This document shows positions 37,311 to 47,389 of a stretch of 64,000 nucleotides of DNA, in pieces. The DNA is from VXRJ01 sp964636705 (GTDB lineage: Bacteria > Acidobacteriota > Vicinamibacteria > Vicinamibacterales > UBA8438). Positions within the stretch are counted from its first letter, which is position 1; each line of letters starts with the position of its first letter. The stretch covers positions 1 to 64,000 of the forward strand of contig CAZWUJ010000006.1 of the NCBI GenBank assembly GCA_964636705.1, written 5' to 3'. The position numbers were made by a program, and so were the translations under genes. Below the pieces are notes generated by a model. It was not told the DNA's origin. It did not search any database and saw only the letters and a program-made list of their open reading frames with translations.

Positions 37311-38300
37311 CTACGTCGAAGCGGTGGCGGCTGGACTGTCGAGTGTCATCCCGAGTTCGAGGCCCATCGTCGCCAGAATCTCGACAATCTCCGAGAGCGA
37401 CTTCTGGCCGAAGTTCTTGGTCGCGAGCAGTTCTTCCTGCGTCTTCACGACCAGTTCACGGACGGTCTGGATGTTGGCATTGCGGAGGCAGTTGTACGAA
37501 CGGGCGGAGAGTTCCAACTCTTCGACACTCTTGTCGAGGTGTTCGTTCTCCTCGACCAGCGCCTGGCTGCCGGCAGCCTCCTCCGCCGCCCCGTCGTCAC
37601 CGACGACCGGCACATTGTCCTGATCGATGAAGATGTCGAGGTGGTCCTTCACGAGCGTTGCGCCGAACGACACGGCATCGCGGGCGCTGACCGTGCCGTC
37701 GGTCCAGACATCCAGGGTCAGCTTGTCGTAGTCCGTCGTCTGCCCGAGACGGGCCGCCTCCACGACATAGTTCACCTTCTTGATGGGCGAATGCACGGAG
37801 TCGACCGGGATCCAGCCGATCCCGAGATCGGAATCCAGATTCCGGTCCGCGGAGACATAGCCCCGCCCCCGCTTGATCCGCAACTCCATCTCCAGGGAGC
37901 CGCCGCGCTCCACGGTGGCAATGTGGATGTCGTTGTCGAGGACCTCCACGTCCTGATCGGTCTTGATGTCGCCCGCCGTGAGCTTGCAGGGACCGGCAGC
38001 GCTCAGCGTGAGGGTCTTGACGCTGTCGGAGTGCAATTTGATCGGCAACTGCTTGAGGTTGAGGATGATATCGGTCGCGTCCTCGACCACTCCCCGGATT
38101 GGCGAGAATTCGTGGAGCACGCCCTCGATCTTCACCGCGGTCACCGCGGCGCCCTCGATCGACGAGAGCAGCACGCGCCGGAGAGCGTTGCCGATGGTGG
38201 TCCCGAAGCCACGCTCGAACGGCTGGGCATGGAATCGCCCGTACCGCCCTGTGTCTTCATCGCATTCCAGAACCTTCGGCCGCTGAAAATCCTTCCACAT
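37311..38300 (-). CDS. rpoA: RNA polymerase alpha subunit
   Basis: RpoA dimerises to nucleate core RNA polymerase, and its C-terminal domain contacts UP elements and activators. The product is 329 residues, standard length. The N-terminal domain includes GFGTTIGNALRRVLLSSIEGAAVTAVKI (about 31-58). The C-terminal domain begins near LDKSVEELELSARSYNCLRN (about 259) and carries the helix-hairpin-helix KSLSEIVEIL. A linker rich in Asp, Glu and Ala joins the two. It lies between rpsD and rplQ, the classic alpha operon order. Confidence 0.98.
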   Translation of the reverse strand: MWKDFQRPKVLECDEDTGRYGRFHAQPFERGFGTTIGNALRRVLLSSIEGAAVTAVKIEGVLHEFSPIRGVVEDATDIILNLKQLPIKLHSDSVKTLTLSAAGPCKLTAGDIKTDQDVEVLDNDIHIATVERGGSLEMELRIKRGRGYVSADRNLDSDLGIGWIPVDSVHSPIKKVNYVVEAARLGQTTDYDKLTLDVWTDGTVSARDAVSFGATLVKDHLDIFIDQDNVPVVGDDGAAEEAAGSQALVEENEHLDKSVEELELSARSYNCLRNANIQTVRELVVKTQEELLATKNFGQKSLSEIVEILATMGLELGMTLDSPAATAST

Positions 38301-38331
38301 CGCGCGCAGTCCTTTCAGGCGTGACGCCCGT

Positions 38332-38961
38332 TTACTTCGAGTACAGCTCCACGATCAACTGCTCCTGCACCGGCAGGTTCAGTTGTTCACGCGTCGGAAC
38401 CGCCACGAGGCGTCCCGACGTGCCTTCGGCGTCCAGCTCGATCCATTCCGGAATGCCTCGGCCTTTCACTTCTTCCCTCGCGTAGGCGATCGCCGCGTTG
38501 TCGCTGCTCGACGGCTTGATGCTCACCGTGTCGCTCACTCGCAGGCCATACGACGGAATGTCCGCCCGATGGCCGTTGACCAGGAAGTGCCCATGCCGGA
38601 CCAACTGGCGCGCCTGCGGCCGCGAGACCGCGAACCCGAGCCGGTACACGACGTTGTCGAGACGGCTCTCAAGCAGTTGCAGCAACGTCTCGCCGGTAAT
38701 GCCCCGCCGGCGGTCCGCTTCGTGGAAGTAGCGACGGAACTGCCTCTCGAGGACCCCGTACATGCGCTTGACGCGCTGCTTCTCCCGAAGCTGCAGGCCG
38801 TAGCCCTGCAACTTCGCCTTCCGTCCCTTGCCATGGTGTCCGGGCGGGACATTGCGCCGCTCGACGGCGCATTTCTGCTGGTAGCAGCGCTCCCCCTTCA
38901 GGAACAGCTTCATTCCCTCGCGCCGGCACAACCGGCAGACGGAACCAACATAGCGTGCCAT
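38332..38961 (-). CDS. rpsD: 30S ribosomal protein S4, zinc-binding type
   Basis: S4 is a primary 16S rRNA binder of the 30S body. The product is 209 residues. The N terminus has four cysteines (C9, C12, C26, C31) in the zinc-binding arrangement. The S4 RNA-binding domain follows (ESRLDNVVYRLGFAVSRPQARQ). In many bacteria S4 represses the alpha operon; no such site was sought here. Confidence 0.98.
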   Translation of the reverse strand: MARYVGSVCRLCRREGMKLFLKGERCYQQKCAVERRNVPPGHHGKGRKAKLQGYGLQLREKQRVKRMYGVLERQFRRYFHEADRRRGITGETLLQLLESRLDNVVYRLGFAVSRPQARQLVRHGHFLVNGHRADIPSYGLRVSDTVSIKPSSSDNAAIAYAREEVKGRGIPEWIELDAEGTSGRLVAVPTREQLNLPVQEQLIVELYSK

Positions 38962-38994
38962 TACTTCCGGACCTCCTTGCTGCTTCGCCGACGC

Positions 38995-39429
38995 CTACAC
39001 GCGCCGCCGCTTCGGGGGACGGCAGCCGTTGTGCGGGATCGGCGTCACGTCGCGGATCGACTTCACTTCGAGCCCCGCCGTCTGCTGAAGGGCGCGGATG
39101 GCGGACTCGCGTCCTGCCCCGGGTCCCTTCACCAGCACGTCAACCGTCCGCACGCCGAACGCCTTCGCCGCGTGCCCCGCCGCTGTGGCCGCCTGGGTCG
39201 CCGCGAACGGCGTTCCCTTCCGCGACCCCTTGAATCCGATACCGCCAGCGCTCGACCACGACAGCGTCGCGCCGTCCGCGTCGGCGATCGTGATGATGGT
39301 GTTGTTGAAGGAGGCCTGAATGTGCGCGACCGCGTGCGGCACGTTCCGCTTCTCACCGCGCTTCTTGAAGACCTTCTTTCGCTTCTTCGGGCGCCCCTTC
39401 TGCGACCCGGAACTATCGGATTTCGCCAT
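38995..39429 (-). CDS. rpsK: 30S ribosomal protein S11
   Basis: S11 lies on the 30S platform by the mRNA exit. The product is 144 residues, about 15 longer than usual because of a Lys-rich N-terminal extension (QKGRPKKRKKVFKKRGEKR). The core HIQASFNNTIITI and the C-terminal DVTPIPHNGCRPPKRRRV are canonical. It starts 3 bp before the end-to-start junction with rpsM. Confidence 0.98.
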   Translation of the reverse strand: MAKSDSSGSQKGRPKKRKKVFKKRGEKRNVPHAVAHIQASFNNTIITIADADGATLSWSSAGGIGFKGSRKGTPFAATQAATAAGHAAKAFGVRTVDVLVKGPGAGRESAIRALQQTAGLEVKSIRDVTPIPHNGCRPPKRRRV

Positions 39430-39432
39430 GGC

Positions 39433-39807
39433 TTACGTCTTCTTCTTCTTCGCGACCGCGCCGCGCTTCGGTCCCTTGCGCGTCCGCGCGTTCGTATTGG
39501 TCCGTTGGCCGCGCACCGGCAGGTTCCGCCGGTGGCGCAGTCCGCGGTAGCAACCGATCTCCAGAAGGCGCTTGATGTTCAGCGAGACCTCCTTCCGGAG
39601 ATCGCCCTCGACACGCCCTGCATCTTCGACCGCGCGGCTTATCTTCCGCACGTCGTCCTCGCTCAGGTCCTTCACCCGCAGATCGGGACTGACGCCCGCC
39701 GCGGCCAGAATGTCGGCCGAGCGTTTCGGTCCAATCCCGAATATGTAGGTGAGCCCCACCTCGATCCGCTTCGACTGCGGCAGGTCGACTCCGACAATTC
39801 GTGCCAT
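39433..39807 (-). CDS. rpsM: 30S ribosomal protein S13
   Basis: S13 forms bridges between the 30S head and the 50S subunit and contacts P-site tRNA. The product is 124 residues from the ATG at 39807. It starts MARIVGVDLPQSKRIEVGLTYIFGIG and ends in a basic tail (RTRKGPKRGAVAKKKKT). The upstream in-frame start at 39882 would overlap rpmJ and is rejected. Confidence 0.98.
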   Translation of the reverse strand: MARIVGVDLPQSKRIEVGLTYIFGIGPKRSADILAAAGVSPDLRVKDLSEDDVRKISRAVEDAGRVEGDLRKEVSLNIKRLLEIGCYRGLRHRRNLPVRGQRTNTNARTRKGPKRGAVAKKKKT

Positions 39808-39829
39808 AGGCCCTCTCCTTCGCCCTCGC

Positions 39830-39943
39830 TTAACCCTGCCGCTGCTTGTGCTTCGGGTTGGTGCAGATGACTCGCACCACACCGCGGCGGCGAACGATCT
39901 TGCACTTGCTGCACATGCGGCGAACCGATGCTCTCACCTTCAT
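39830..39943 (-). CDS. rpmJ: 50S ribosomal protein L36
   Basis: L36 is a tiny zinc-ribbon protein of the 50S subunit. This 37-residue gene runs from the ATG at 39943 to the TAA at 39830 and has C11, C14, C27 and H32 as zinc ligands. It sits between map and rpsM; infA, often found next to it, is not present. Confidence 0.97.
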   Translation of the reverse strand: MKVRASVRRMCSKCKIVRRRGVVRVICTNPKHKQRQG

Positions 39944-39964
39944 GGGATCTCCTCGCTTCCCCGA

Positions 39965-40801
39965 TCAGACACCGTCCACCACCGGACCCGGCGCGCCTGC
40001 CCCGCTGTCCTCGGCTGCGACCGTGGCCGCCCCGTTGGCCGCGCCCGGCACCTGCAGCGGGCGACTCAGCACCATCGGCCCCTCGGCCGTGATCGCGACG
40101 GTATGCTCGAAGTGCGCCGCCGTGCTGCCGTCAAGCGTGACCGCCGTCCAGCCGTCGGCCAGCACCCGCACCTCGGGCTTGCCCATCGCGACCATCGGCT
40201 CGATGGCAAGCACCATGCCGACGGCCAGCCGCGGTCCGCGGCCCGGCTTTCCATAGTTCGGCACCTGGGGTTCCTCATGCAGGCTCCGGCCGATGCCGTG
40301 ACCGACAAACTCGCGCACCACCGAGTACCCGTGCGACTCTACGTGGCGCTGCACGGCGTGGCCGAGATCCGACACCCGGCCACCGGGGCGCGCCTGATCG
40401 ATGGCATGGTGCAGCGCCTCCTCGGTCACCCTGAGCAGGCCGTCTATCGCGCCGTCGACGGCGCCGACGGGCACGGTCACCGCCGCGTCGCCGTAGTAGT
40501 CCTCGAGCACGACCCCGAGGTCGATCGAGACGACATCACCTTCTCGCAGCTTCCGGCCTGACGGAATGCCGTGCACCACCTCGTTGTTGATGGACGTGCA
40601 GAGCGTCGCCGGATAGCCCTGGTAACCCTTGAAGGCCGGAGTGGCGCCGGCCCGGTGCACCCGTTCCTCGGCGAGCGCATCCAGGTCGCGCGTCGTCACG
40701 CCGTCGGCGACCACCGTCCGCAGCTCGCCCAGAATGTCAGCCACCAGCCCATTGGCCAGCCGCATCCGTTCAACCTCCGCAGGGGTCTTGCAGGCAATCA
40801 T
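39965..40801 (-). CDS. map: Methionine aminopeptidase type I
   Basis: The enzyme removes the initiator Met from nascent proteins. The product is 278 residues from the ATG at 40801. Metal ligands are in SIDLGVVLEDYYGDAAVT (two Asp), VGHGIGRSLHEEP (His), AIEPMV (Glu) and FEHTVAIT (Glu). The last ~30 residues are an Ala/Gly-rich tail beyond the usual end. It is 10 bp downstream of adk, as in many spc operons. Confidence 0.96.
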   Translation of the reverse strand: MIACKTPAEVERMRLANGLVADILGELRTVVADGVTTRDLDALAEERVHRAGATPAFKGYQGYPATLCTSINNEVVHGIPSGRKLREGDVVSIDLGVVLEDYYGDAAVTVPVGAVDGAIDGLLRVTEEALHHAIDQARPGGRVSDLGHAVQRHVESHGYSVVREFVGHGIGRSLHEEPQVPNYGKPGRGPRLAVGMVLAIEPMVAMGKPEVRVLADGWTAVTLDGSTAAHFEHTVAITAEGPMVLSRPLQVPGAANGAATVAAEDSGAGAPGPVVDGV

Positions 40802-40811
40802 CGCGTCGTTC

Positions 40812-41489
40812 CTACGCGCTCTGCTCCGCTGGCGCGAGCGCCTGCACCGCATCGGCCGCGGCCGCGGCCACCCCGTCAGGAGGTTGCGACCCATCCACCG
40901 CGCGGAAAGTCGCGCGGGGGCCGTAGTAGTCGAGGAGCGGCTGGGTGCTCGCCCGGTAAACGCGAAGCCGTTCGCGGACCACCGCCTCCCGGTCGTCGTT
41001 GCGCTGGTGCAGCACGCCGCTGCACTCCGGGCAGGCCGTGGGCGGATCCCCCTCGGCCGCACCGACGATCTGCCCGCAAGAGGTACAGAGCCGCCGCCTG
41101 GACAACCGGCCGATCACATCCGAGTCCGGCACCGCCAGGTCGAGCACGACCAGCGGGTCGCGCCCTTCCAGCAGCCCGTCGAGCGCCTGCGCCTGCGCCA
41201 GGGTCCGCGGAAAGCCATCGAGGACGAAGCCGCGCGCCGCGTCCGGCTGCGCGATCCGTTCCCGCACGATGCCGACCATGATCTCGTCGCTCACCAACTG
41301 GCCCGCGTCCATGATCGCCTTCGCCCTGCGCCCCAACTCGGTGCCGGCGCGCACTGCCTCGCGCAGCATGTCGCCGGTAGAGATGTGGGGGATCTCCCGG
41401 GCCGCGGCGATCCGGGTTGCCTGCGTTCCCTTCCCCGCGCCCGGCGGTCCCAGGAGCACGAGGTTGAGTTGCATCGGTCGGGCTTCCAT
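40812..41489 (-). CDS. adk: Adenylate kinase, zinc-LID type
   Basis: Adk interconverts ATP, AMP and ADP. The product is 225 residues. The P-loop is GPPGAGKGTQ near residue 14, DGFPRTLAQAQAL is the family signature, and the LID has four cysteines (CTSC and CPEC). The ATG at 41489 is used; an internal ATG at 41474 gives the more usual N terminus MQLNLVLLGPPG and is equally possible. Confidence 0.96.
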   Translation of the reverse strand: MEARPMQLNLVLLGPPGAGKGTQATRIAAAREIPHISTGDMLREAVRAGTELGRRAKAIMDAGQLVSDEIMVGIVRERIAQPDAARGFVLDGFPRTLAQAQALDGLLEGRDPLVVLDLAVPDSDVIGRLSRRRLCTSCGQIVGAAEGDPPTACPECSGVLHQRNDDREAVVRERLRVYRASTQPLLDYYGPRATFRAVDGSQPPDGVAAAAADAVQALAPAEQSA

Positions 41490-41502
41490 TCGACTATCCG
41501 CG

Positions 41503-42887
<1,385 letters not shown>

Positions 42888-42891
<4 letters not shown>

Positions 42892-43388
42892 GCCGCGCCC
42901 TTCGCCTTCTTGAACGGAGGCGCGTCCGGGGCCAGCTCCGTCCGCCCTCCGGCTGCGGCAATCGCCGCGCTCGCCTTCGCGCTGAAACGGTGCGCCGTCA
43001 CGGTGAGCGCCTTCGTCAACTCCCCGCGCGCCAGCACCTTGACGAGCGCGCGCTTGCCGACGAGTCCTTCCGCGCGCAGGACGTCCGGCGTCACCTCGGC
43101 GCCGGCGTCGAAACGCGCTTCCAGGGTTTCCAGGTTCACGACGTCGTAGGCGATCCGGAACGGGTTATGGAAGCCCCGCTTCGGCAGGCGCCGGTGGATC
43201 GGCATTTGCCCACCCTCGAAGCCCCGCTTGCGTGAGTATCCGGACCGCGACTGCTGGCCCTTGTGTCCCCGCCCGGCGGTCACGCCTCGGCCGGAGCCCT
43301 CTCCACGGCCGACACGCTTTCTGTTCCGCTTCGCACCGGGCGGCGGCTGCAGGTTGCTCAGATCCTTCGATTCGTCGGACGTCGCCAT
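42888..43388 (-). CDS. rplO: 50S ribosomal protein L15
   Basis: L15 is a late-assembly 50S protein with a long extension into rRNA. The product is 166 residues. The N-terminal half is Gly/Arg-rich (RVGRGEGSGRGVTAGRGHKGQ and GFEGGQMPIHRRLPKRGF), and the globular part ends in FKKAKGAA. It follows rpmD by 5 bp and overlaps secY by 4 bp. Confidence 0.97.
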
Positions 43389-43393
43389 GGTTC

Positions 43394-43612
43394 TTAGTGT
43401 TCCGTCGTTTCCGCCGTTGTCACCAGGTGCCGCACCGCACGGATCATCCCCCGCACCGACGGATTGTCCACCACGTCGACCGAGTGGCCGATGCGGCGCA
43501 GGCCCAGGCCGCGCACGATCTGCTCGTGGCGCTTCTTGTACCCAATCCAGCTCTTGACGAGCGTGACCCGCACCCGCGGCGCCGTGTCGTTACGCCTCGC
43601 TGGAGGTCTCAT
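43394..43612 (-). CDS. rpmD: 50S ribosomal protein L30
   Basis: L30 is a small 50S protein. The 72-residue product from the ATG at 43612 has the family core RVTLVKSWIGYKKRHEQIVRGLGLRRIGHSVDV. AAGGA lies 7 bp upstream of this ATG. A GTG at 43573 would give the more usual 59 residues but has no ribosome-binding site. With the chosen start it overlaps rpsE by 23 bp. Confidence 0.92.
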   Translation of the reverse strand: MRPPARRNDTAPRVRVTLVKSWIGYKKRHEQIVRGLGLRRIGHSVDVVDNPSVRGMIRAVRHLVTTAETTEH

Positions 43613-44225
43613 CCCCGTGTCCTTCCGCCGGCGCCTCATCCGGCGCCTCATCCGGCGACGCGTGGGCCGCCGCCACCTCGGTTGCGGCCGCGCCTGCGCC
43701 GGCGGGCGCTGTCTCCGCCTCCAGCTCCTCGAGCGACCGCCCGCGCAGCCGAGCCACCTTGACCGGATCCTTGAGTGCGGCCAACCCCGCGAACGTGGCC
43801 CGCACCACGTTCTGCGGATTGTCCGATCCGAGGGACTTCGTCAGGATGTCGTGCACGCCGGCCAGCTCGACCACCGCGCGGACGGCGCCGCCGGCAATAA
43901 TCCCGGTCCCTTCCGGGGCGGGCTTCAAGAGCACCTGCCCCGCGCCGAAGCGCCCGAGGATCGGGTGGGGTATCGATGTGGCCTGCAACGGCACTCGGAT
44001 CAACGCCTTCTTTGCCGCCTCGATCCCCTTCTTGATGGCCGAGGGAACCTCCTTCGCCTTGCCGACCGCGTAGCCGCAATGGCCGGCGCCGTCTCCCACC
44101 ACCACGAGCGCGCTGAAGCTGAGGTTCTTGCCTCCCTTCACCACCTTCGTGACGCGGTTGATCGAAACGACCGAGTCCTTCAGGTCGAGCATGCTCGGAT
44201 CGATCCTGACCTGTTCGTCGCCCAT
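43590..44225 (-). CDS. rpsE: 30S ribosomal protein S5
   Basis: S5 guards translational accuracy near the decoding site and mRNA entry. The product is 211 residues from the ATG at 44225. The double-stranded RNA-binding domain has INRVTKVVKGGKNLSFSALVVVGD, and the second domain has GGAVRAVVELAGVHDILTKSLGS. The last ~40 residues are an Ala/Glu-rich acidic tail absent from most S5 proteins. Confidence 0.97.
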   Translation of the reverse strand: MGDEQVRIDPSMLDLKDSVVSINRVTKVVKGGKNLSFSALVVVGDGAGHCGYAVGKAKEVPSAIKKGIEAAKKALIRVPLQATSIPHPILGRFGAGQVLLKPAPEGTGIIAGGAVRAVVELAGVHDILTKSLGSDNPQNVVRATFAGLAALKDPVKVARLRGRSLEELEAETAPAGAGAAATEVAAAHASPDEAPDEAPAEGHGDETSSEA

Positions 44226-44229
44226 GCGC

Positions 44230-44604
44230 CTAAAACTCCAGTCCGCCCTTGCGCGCCGCTTCCGCCACCGAGCGGACGCGGCCGTGGTAAAGGAATCCGC
44301 CACGGTCGAACACCACCCGGGTCACCCCCTGCTTGCGCGCCCGCTCCGCGATCACCATTCCCACAATGTCGGCTCCCGCCTTGTTGCCGCCGCGCGCGCC
44401 GTTCGTGAACCGCCCCCTGATTTCGGCCTCGGTACTAGAGGCCGAGGCGAGCGTCCGCCCCGCCAGATCGTCGATCACCTGCGCGGAGATGTGCGCCAGG
44501 CTCCGGCTCACCGCCAGCCGGGGCCGCTCCAGCGTTCCGTTGATGCGCTGGCGCTGGCGCTGGCGTACCCGTGTCCGCCGGTCCTTCCTTGTCTTGACTC
44601 GCAT
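44230..44604 (-). CDS. rplR: 50S ribosomal protein L18
   Basis: L18 binds 5S rRNA. The product is 124 residues with an Arg-rich N terminus and the family blocks RPRLAVSRSLAHISAQVIDD and FDRGGFLYHGRVRSVAEAARKGGLEF. It lies between rplF and rpsE in standard order. Confidence 0.97.
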   Translation of the reverse strand: MRVKTRKDRRTRVRQRQRQRINGTLERPRLAVSRSLAHISAQVIDDLAGRTLASASSTEAEIRGRFTNGARGGNKAGADIVGMVIAERARKQGVTRVVFDRGGFLYHGRVRSVAEAARKGGLEF

Positions 44605-44634
44605 CGCGTGTCGCTCTCGCCCTTCAACCGGCGC

Positions 44635-45171
44635 CTAGGCGCCGGTCTTGCCCACCTTCTTCTTCAGCGTCTCGCCGGTGTAGCGGATCCCCTTCTGCTT
44701 GTACGGATCCGGCTTGCGCAGCGCCCGGATGTCCGCCGCCACCTGTCCCACCCGCTGGCGGCTGATGCCGCTTACCGTGATGTGCGTCTGCTTGTCCACC
44801 GCGACGTCGATCCCTTCGGGGACATCGAACCGGATCGGGTGCGAGTAGCCCAACTGGAACACCACCTGCTGGCCGGACAGCTCGGCGCGATAGCCGATTC
44901 CGACGATGTCGAGCTCCTTTCGGAAGCCCTCCGACACGCCCTGCACGGCGTTCGCCACCAGACTTCGCGCCAGGCCGTGGAACTTCCCGAGGCCCGGATC
45001 GTCGCGAAGCGGCCGGGCATGCAACTTGCCGTCCACCTGCTCAATCCGCACCCCGGGAGGCAACGGCTGCTCAATCGACCCCTTCGGACCCTTCACCTCG
45101 ACCGCATCACTGCGGATCGACACGCTCACGCCGCCCGGGACCGGGATCGGCCGCTTGCCTACGCGCGACAT
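44635..45171 (-). CDS. rplF: 50S ribosomal protein L6
   Basis: L6 sits near the GTPase-associated centre. The product is 178 residues, with the start MSRVGKRPIPVPGGVSVSI and the C-terminal signature RKPDPYKQKGIRYTGE. Two L6 repeats are visible. It starts 9 bp after rpsH. Confidence 0.98.
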   Translation of the reverse strand: MSRVGKRPIPVPGGVSVSIRSDAVEVKGPKGSIEQPLPPGVRIEQVDGKLHARPLRDDPGLGKFHGLARSLVANAVQGVSEGFRKELDIVGIGYRAELSGQQVVFQLGYSHPIRFDVPEGIDVAVDKQTHITVSGISRQRVGQVAADIRALRKPDPYKQKGIRYTGETLKKKVGKTGA

Positions 45172-45180
45172 GCCGGCCTC

Positions 45181-45591
45181 CTACCAGACATTGCACAGAA
45201 CCTCGCCGCCCACACCCGCCTTGGCCGCGTCGCGGCCCGTCATCACGCCGCGCGAGGTCGTCAGAATGCTGGTGCCGAGGCCGGCCAGCACGGGCGGCGC
45301 CTTGTCGCGGCCGTAGTAGACCCGCCGTCCGGGGCGGCTGACCCGTTCGAGACCGGTCAACACCCGCTCCCCGTGCGGGCCGTACTTCAGGTACAGCCGC
45401 AAGGTCGGCAGCGGATGGGCGCCCCGCGGGTTCTTCAACTCGATCTGCCGGAATCCCGAAATGTAGCCCTCATTCTCCAGAATTCGCGCGATGTCCGCCT
45501 TCAGGCGCGAGGCGGGAACATCCACCCGCGGCCGGCGACTGCGTGTCGCATTCCGCACGCGCGTCAACATGTCGGCAATCTGGTCGGCCAT
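45181..45591 (-). CDS. rpsH: 30S ribosomal protein S8
   Basis: S8 is a primary binder of the 16S central domain; in E. coli it represses the spc operon. The product is 136 residues, starting MADQIADMLTRVRNATRSRR and ending in the signature ILTTSRGVMTGRDAAKAGVGGEVLCNVW. Confidence 0.98.
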   Translation of the reverse strand: MADQIADMLTRVRNATRSRRPRVDVPASRLKADIARILENEGYISGFRQIELKNPRGAHPLPTLRLYLKYGPHGERVLTGLERVSRPGRRVYYGRDKAPPVLAGLGTSILTTSRGVMTGRDAAKAGVGGEVLCNVW

Positions 45592-45622
45592 CTTCTACCC
45601 GTGACTCCTCGGAACTGCGCGG

Positions 45623-45808
45623 TTACCAACTGCTCTTCGTCACGCCCGCTATCTCGCCCCGCAGGGCCAGCTCGCGGAAGCAGAGCCGGCAGAGCTCGAA
45701 CTTCCGGAGGAAGCCGCGGGGGCGGCCGCAGACCTTGCAACGGTTGCGCATCCTGACCTTGAACTTTCCCGGCTTCCGTTCCTTCGCGATCTTCGCGAGC
45801 GTGGCCAT
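45623..45808 (-). CDS. rpsN: 30S ribosomal protein S14, type Z
   Basis: S14 is a late 30S head protein. The 61-residue product is the short zinc form, with CKVCGRPRG and CRLCF supplying four cysteine ligands. It ends ITK-type as GVTKSSW. It lies between rplE and rpsH. Confidence 0.98.
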   Translation of the reverse strand: MATLAKIAKERKPGKFKVRMRNRCKVCGRPRGFLRKFELCRLCFRELALRGEIAGVTKSSW

Positions 45809-45836
45809 AGTGCTCCTCGTCCCTCCGCGCAGACTG

Positions 45837-46379
45837 CTAGTTGCGCCTGAACGGCATCCCCAACAACTGCAGCAGGCGGCGGCCCTCTTCGTCGGTCGAT
45901 GCCGTGGTCACCAGACAGACGTTCATGCCGCGCGCGTGGTCCACCTGCATGTAGTCGATTTCCAGAAAGATCAACTGGTCCTTCAGCCCGAGCGTGTAGT
46001 TGCCACGACCATCGAAGCCGTTGGGCGACACGCCGCGGAAGTCCCGGACGCGCGGCAACGCGATCGACACGAGCCGGTCGAGGAACTCGTACATGCGCGG
46101 GCCGCGCAGCGTCGCCATGACGCCGATCGGCATGCCCTTCCGCACCTTGAACTGCGCAACCGACTTGCGCGCCCGCCGGACCACCGCCTTCTGCCCGGTG
46201 ACCAGGGCCAGCTCCCGCGACCCGACCTCGATCAGCTTGGCGTTCTGGGTCGCCGCGCCAAGACCCATATTGACCACGATGCGCTCCAGCTTCGGCACCG
46301 CCATCACGTTGGTGTAGCCGAACTCCCGGGTGAGCGCCGGCATCACCTCCGCCTGGTACAGTTCGCGCAAACGGCTCAT
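45837..46379 (-). CDS. rplE: 50S ribosomal protein L5
   Basis: L5 binds 5S rRNA and contacts P-site tRNA. The product is 180 residues. The conserved blocks KLERIVVNMGLG, KAVVRRARKSVAQFKVRKGMPIG and the C-terminal EEGRRLLQLLGMPFRR are present. Its start overlaps the rplX stop by 4 bp. Confidence 0.98.
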   Translation of the reverse strand: MSRLRELYQAEVMPALTREFGYTNVMAVPKLERIVVNMGLGAATQNAKLIEVGSRELALVTGQKAVVRRARKSVAQFKVRKGMPIGVMATLRGPRMYEFLDRLVSIALPRVRDFRGVSPNGFDGRGNYTLGLKDQLIFLEIDYMQVDHARGMNVCLVTTASTDEEGRRLLQLLGMPFRRN

Positions 46380-46708
46380 TTGTCCACGGCTCCGTCACAC
46401 TTGCGGCAGATCCGCACCTTGCGGCCGTCGCCCAGAATCTGGCGCCCGATCCGCGTCGGGGCGCCGCATTCCGGGCAGACAATCTGCACGTTCGAGGCGT
46501 GCACGGACGCCTCGCGCTCCACGATGCCCCCCTTCACGTTGGCCCGCGGGTTGGGGCGGGTGTGCCGCTTGACGAAGTTCACGCCCTCGATCACCACCCG
46601 GTTGCGCTTCGGGAAAACCTTGAGCACGCGCCCCTTCTTGCCACGGTCCTTGCCCGCGACGACAATCACGCTGTCGTTCTTCCGGACCGGCGTGCACAGT
46701 TGCGACAT
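46376..46708 (-). CDS. rplX: 50S ribosomal protein L24
   Basis: L24 starts 50S assembly at the tunnel exit. The product is 110 residues. A KOW motif (NDSVIVVAGKDRGKKGRVLKV) is at the N terminus, and the C terminus has a four-cysteine segment (CPEC and CRKC) of zinc-ribbon type. It overlaps rplE by 4 bp. Confidence 0.97.
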   Translation of the reverse strand: MSQLCTPVRKNDSVIVVAGKDRGKKGRVLKVFPKRNRVVIEGVNFVKRHTRPNPRANVKGGIVEREASVHASNVQIVCPECGAPTRIGRQILGDGRKVRICRKCDGAVDK

Positions 46709-46731
46709 CGTTCGTTCCTCGATCTCCCGAT

Positions 46732-47100
46732 CTACAGCACTTCCGGCGCGAGCGAGACAATCTTCATGAACTTCCGCTCGCGCAACTCTCGCGCCACCGG
46801 ACCGAACACGCGAGTTCCGACCGGCTCGTTCTGATCGTTGATGAGCACCGCCGCGTTCCGGTCGAACCGAATGTACGTGCCGTCGCGCCGCCGCTGCTCC
46901 TTGTGAGTCCGGACAATGACCGCCTTGACCACCTGCCCCTTCTTGACGGTCGCGTCGGGCGCCGCTTCCTTGACGGACGCGGTGACGACGTCGCCCAGCC
47001 TCGCGTAGCGGCCGGTCGCTCCGCCCAGCGGGTTGATCACGGCGATCCGCCGCGCGCCGGAGTTGTCCGCGACATCGAGCACGGACTGCATCTGGATCAT
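46732..47100 (-). CDS. rplN: 50S ribosomal protein L14
   Basis: L14 forms intersubunit bridges. The product is 122 residues, the exact family length. It starts MIQMQSVLDVADNSGARRI and ends FMKIVSLAPEVL. It begins 13 bp after rpsQ. Confidence 0.98.
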   Translation of the reverse strand: MIQMQSVLDVADNSGARRIAVINPLGGATGRYARLGDVVTASVKEAAPDATVKKGQVVKAVIVRTHKEQRRRDGTYIRFDRNAAVLINDQNEPVGTRVFGPVARELRERKFMKIVSLAPEVL

Positions 47101-47113
47101 CGTTCTGGCGCTC

Positions 47114-47383
47114 CTACACCCTCTCGGCGCGTTCGACGACGCGAGTCACAACGAACCGCTTGTGACGACTCAGGGGGCGCGACTCCACCATAGCCACCCG
47201 GTCGCCCACCCGAGCGGTGTTCTCCTCGTCGTGCGCCATGAAGGTCCGCGTGCGGCGATGGATCTTCTGGTACATGCCGTGGCTCACGCGGCGTTCCACG
47301 GCGACGGTGACCCCCTTGTCCATCTTGTCCCGGACCACCACGCCAACCACTTCGCGCTGTTTGCCCATCGTTCGCTCACTCAT
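47114..47383 (-). CDS. rpsQ: 30S ribosomal protein S17
   Basis: S17 is an early-binding 16S rRNA protein with an OB fold. The product is 89 residues. The family motif GVVVRDKMDKGVTVAVERR is near the N terminus and GDRVAMVESRPLSRHKRF near the C terminus. A second ATG at 47368 could be the start. Confidence 0.97.
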   Translation of the reverse strand: MSERTMGKQREVVGVVVRDKMDKGVTVAVERRVSHGMYQKIHRRTRTFMAHDEENTARVGDRVAMVESRPLSRHKRFVVTRVVERAERV

Positions 47384-47389
47384 CCGCCG

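Noticed and set aside
45829..45841. GCAGACTGCTAG next to the rplE stop, similar to one arm of hairpin B
   Set aside because: There is no complementary arm nearby, so it is probably chance.
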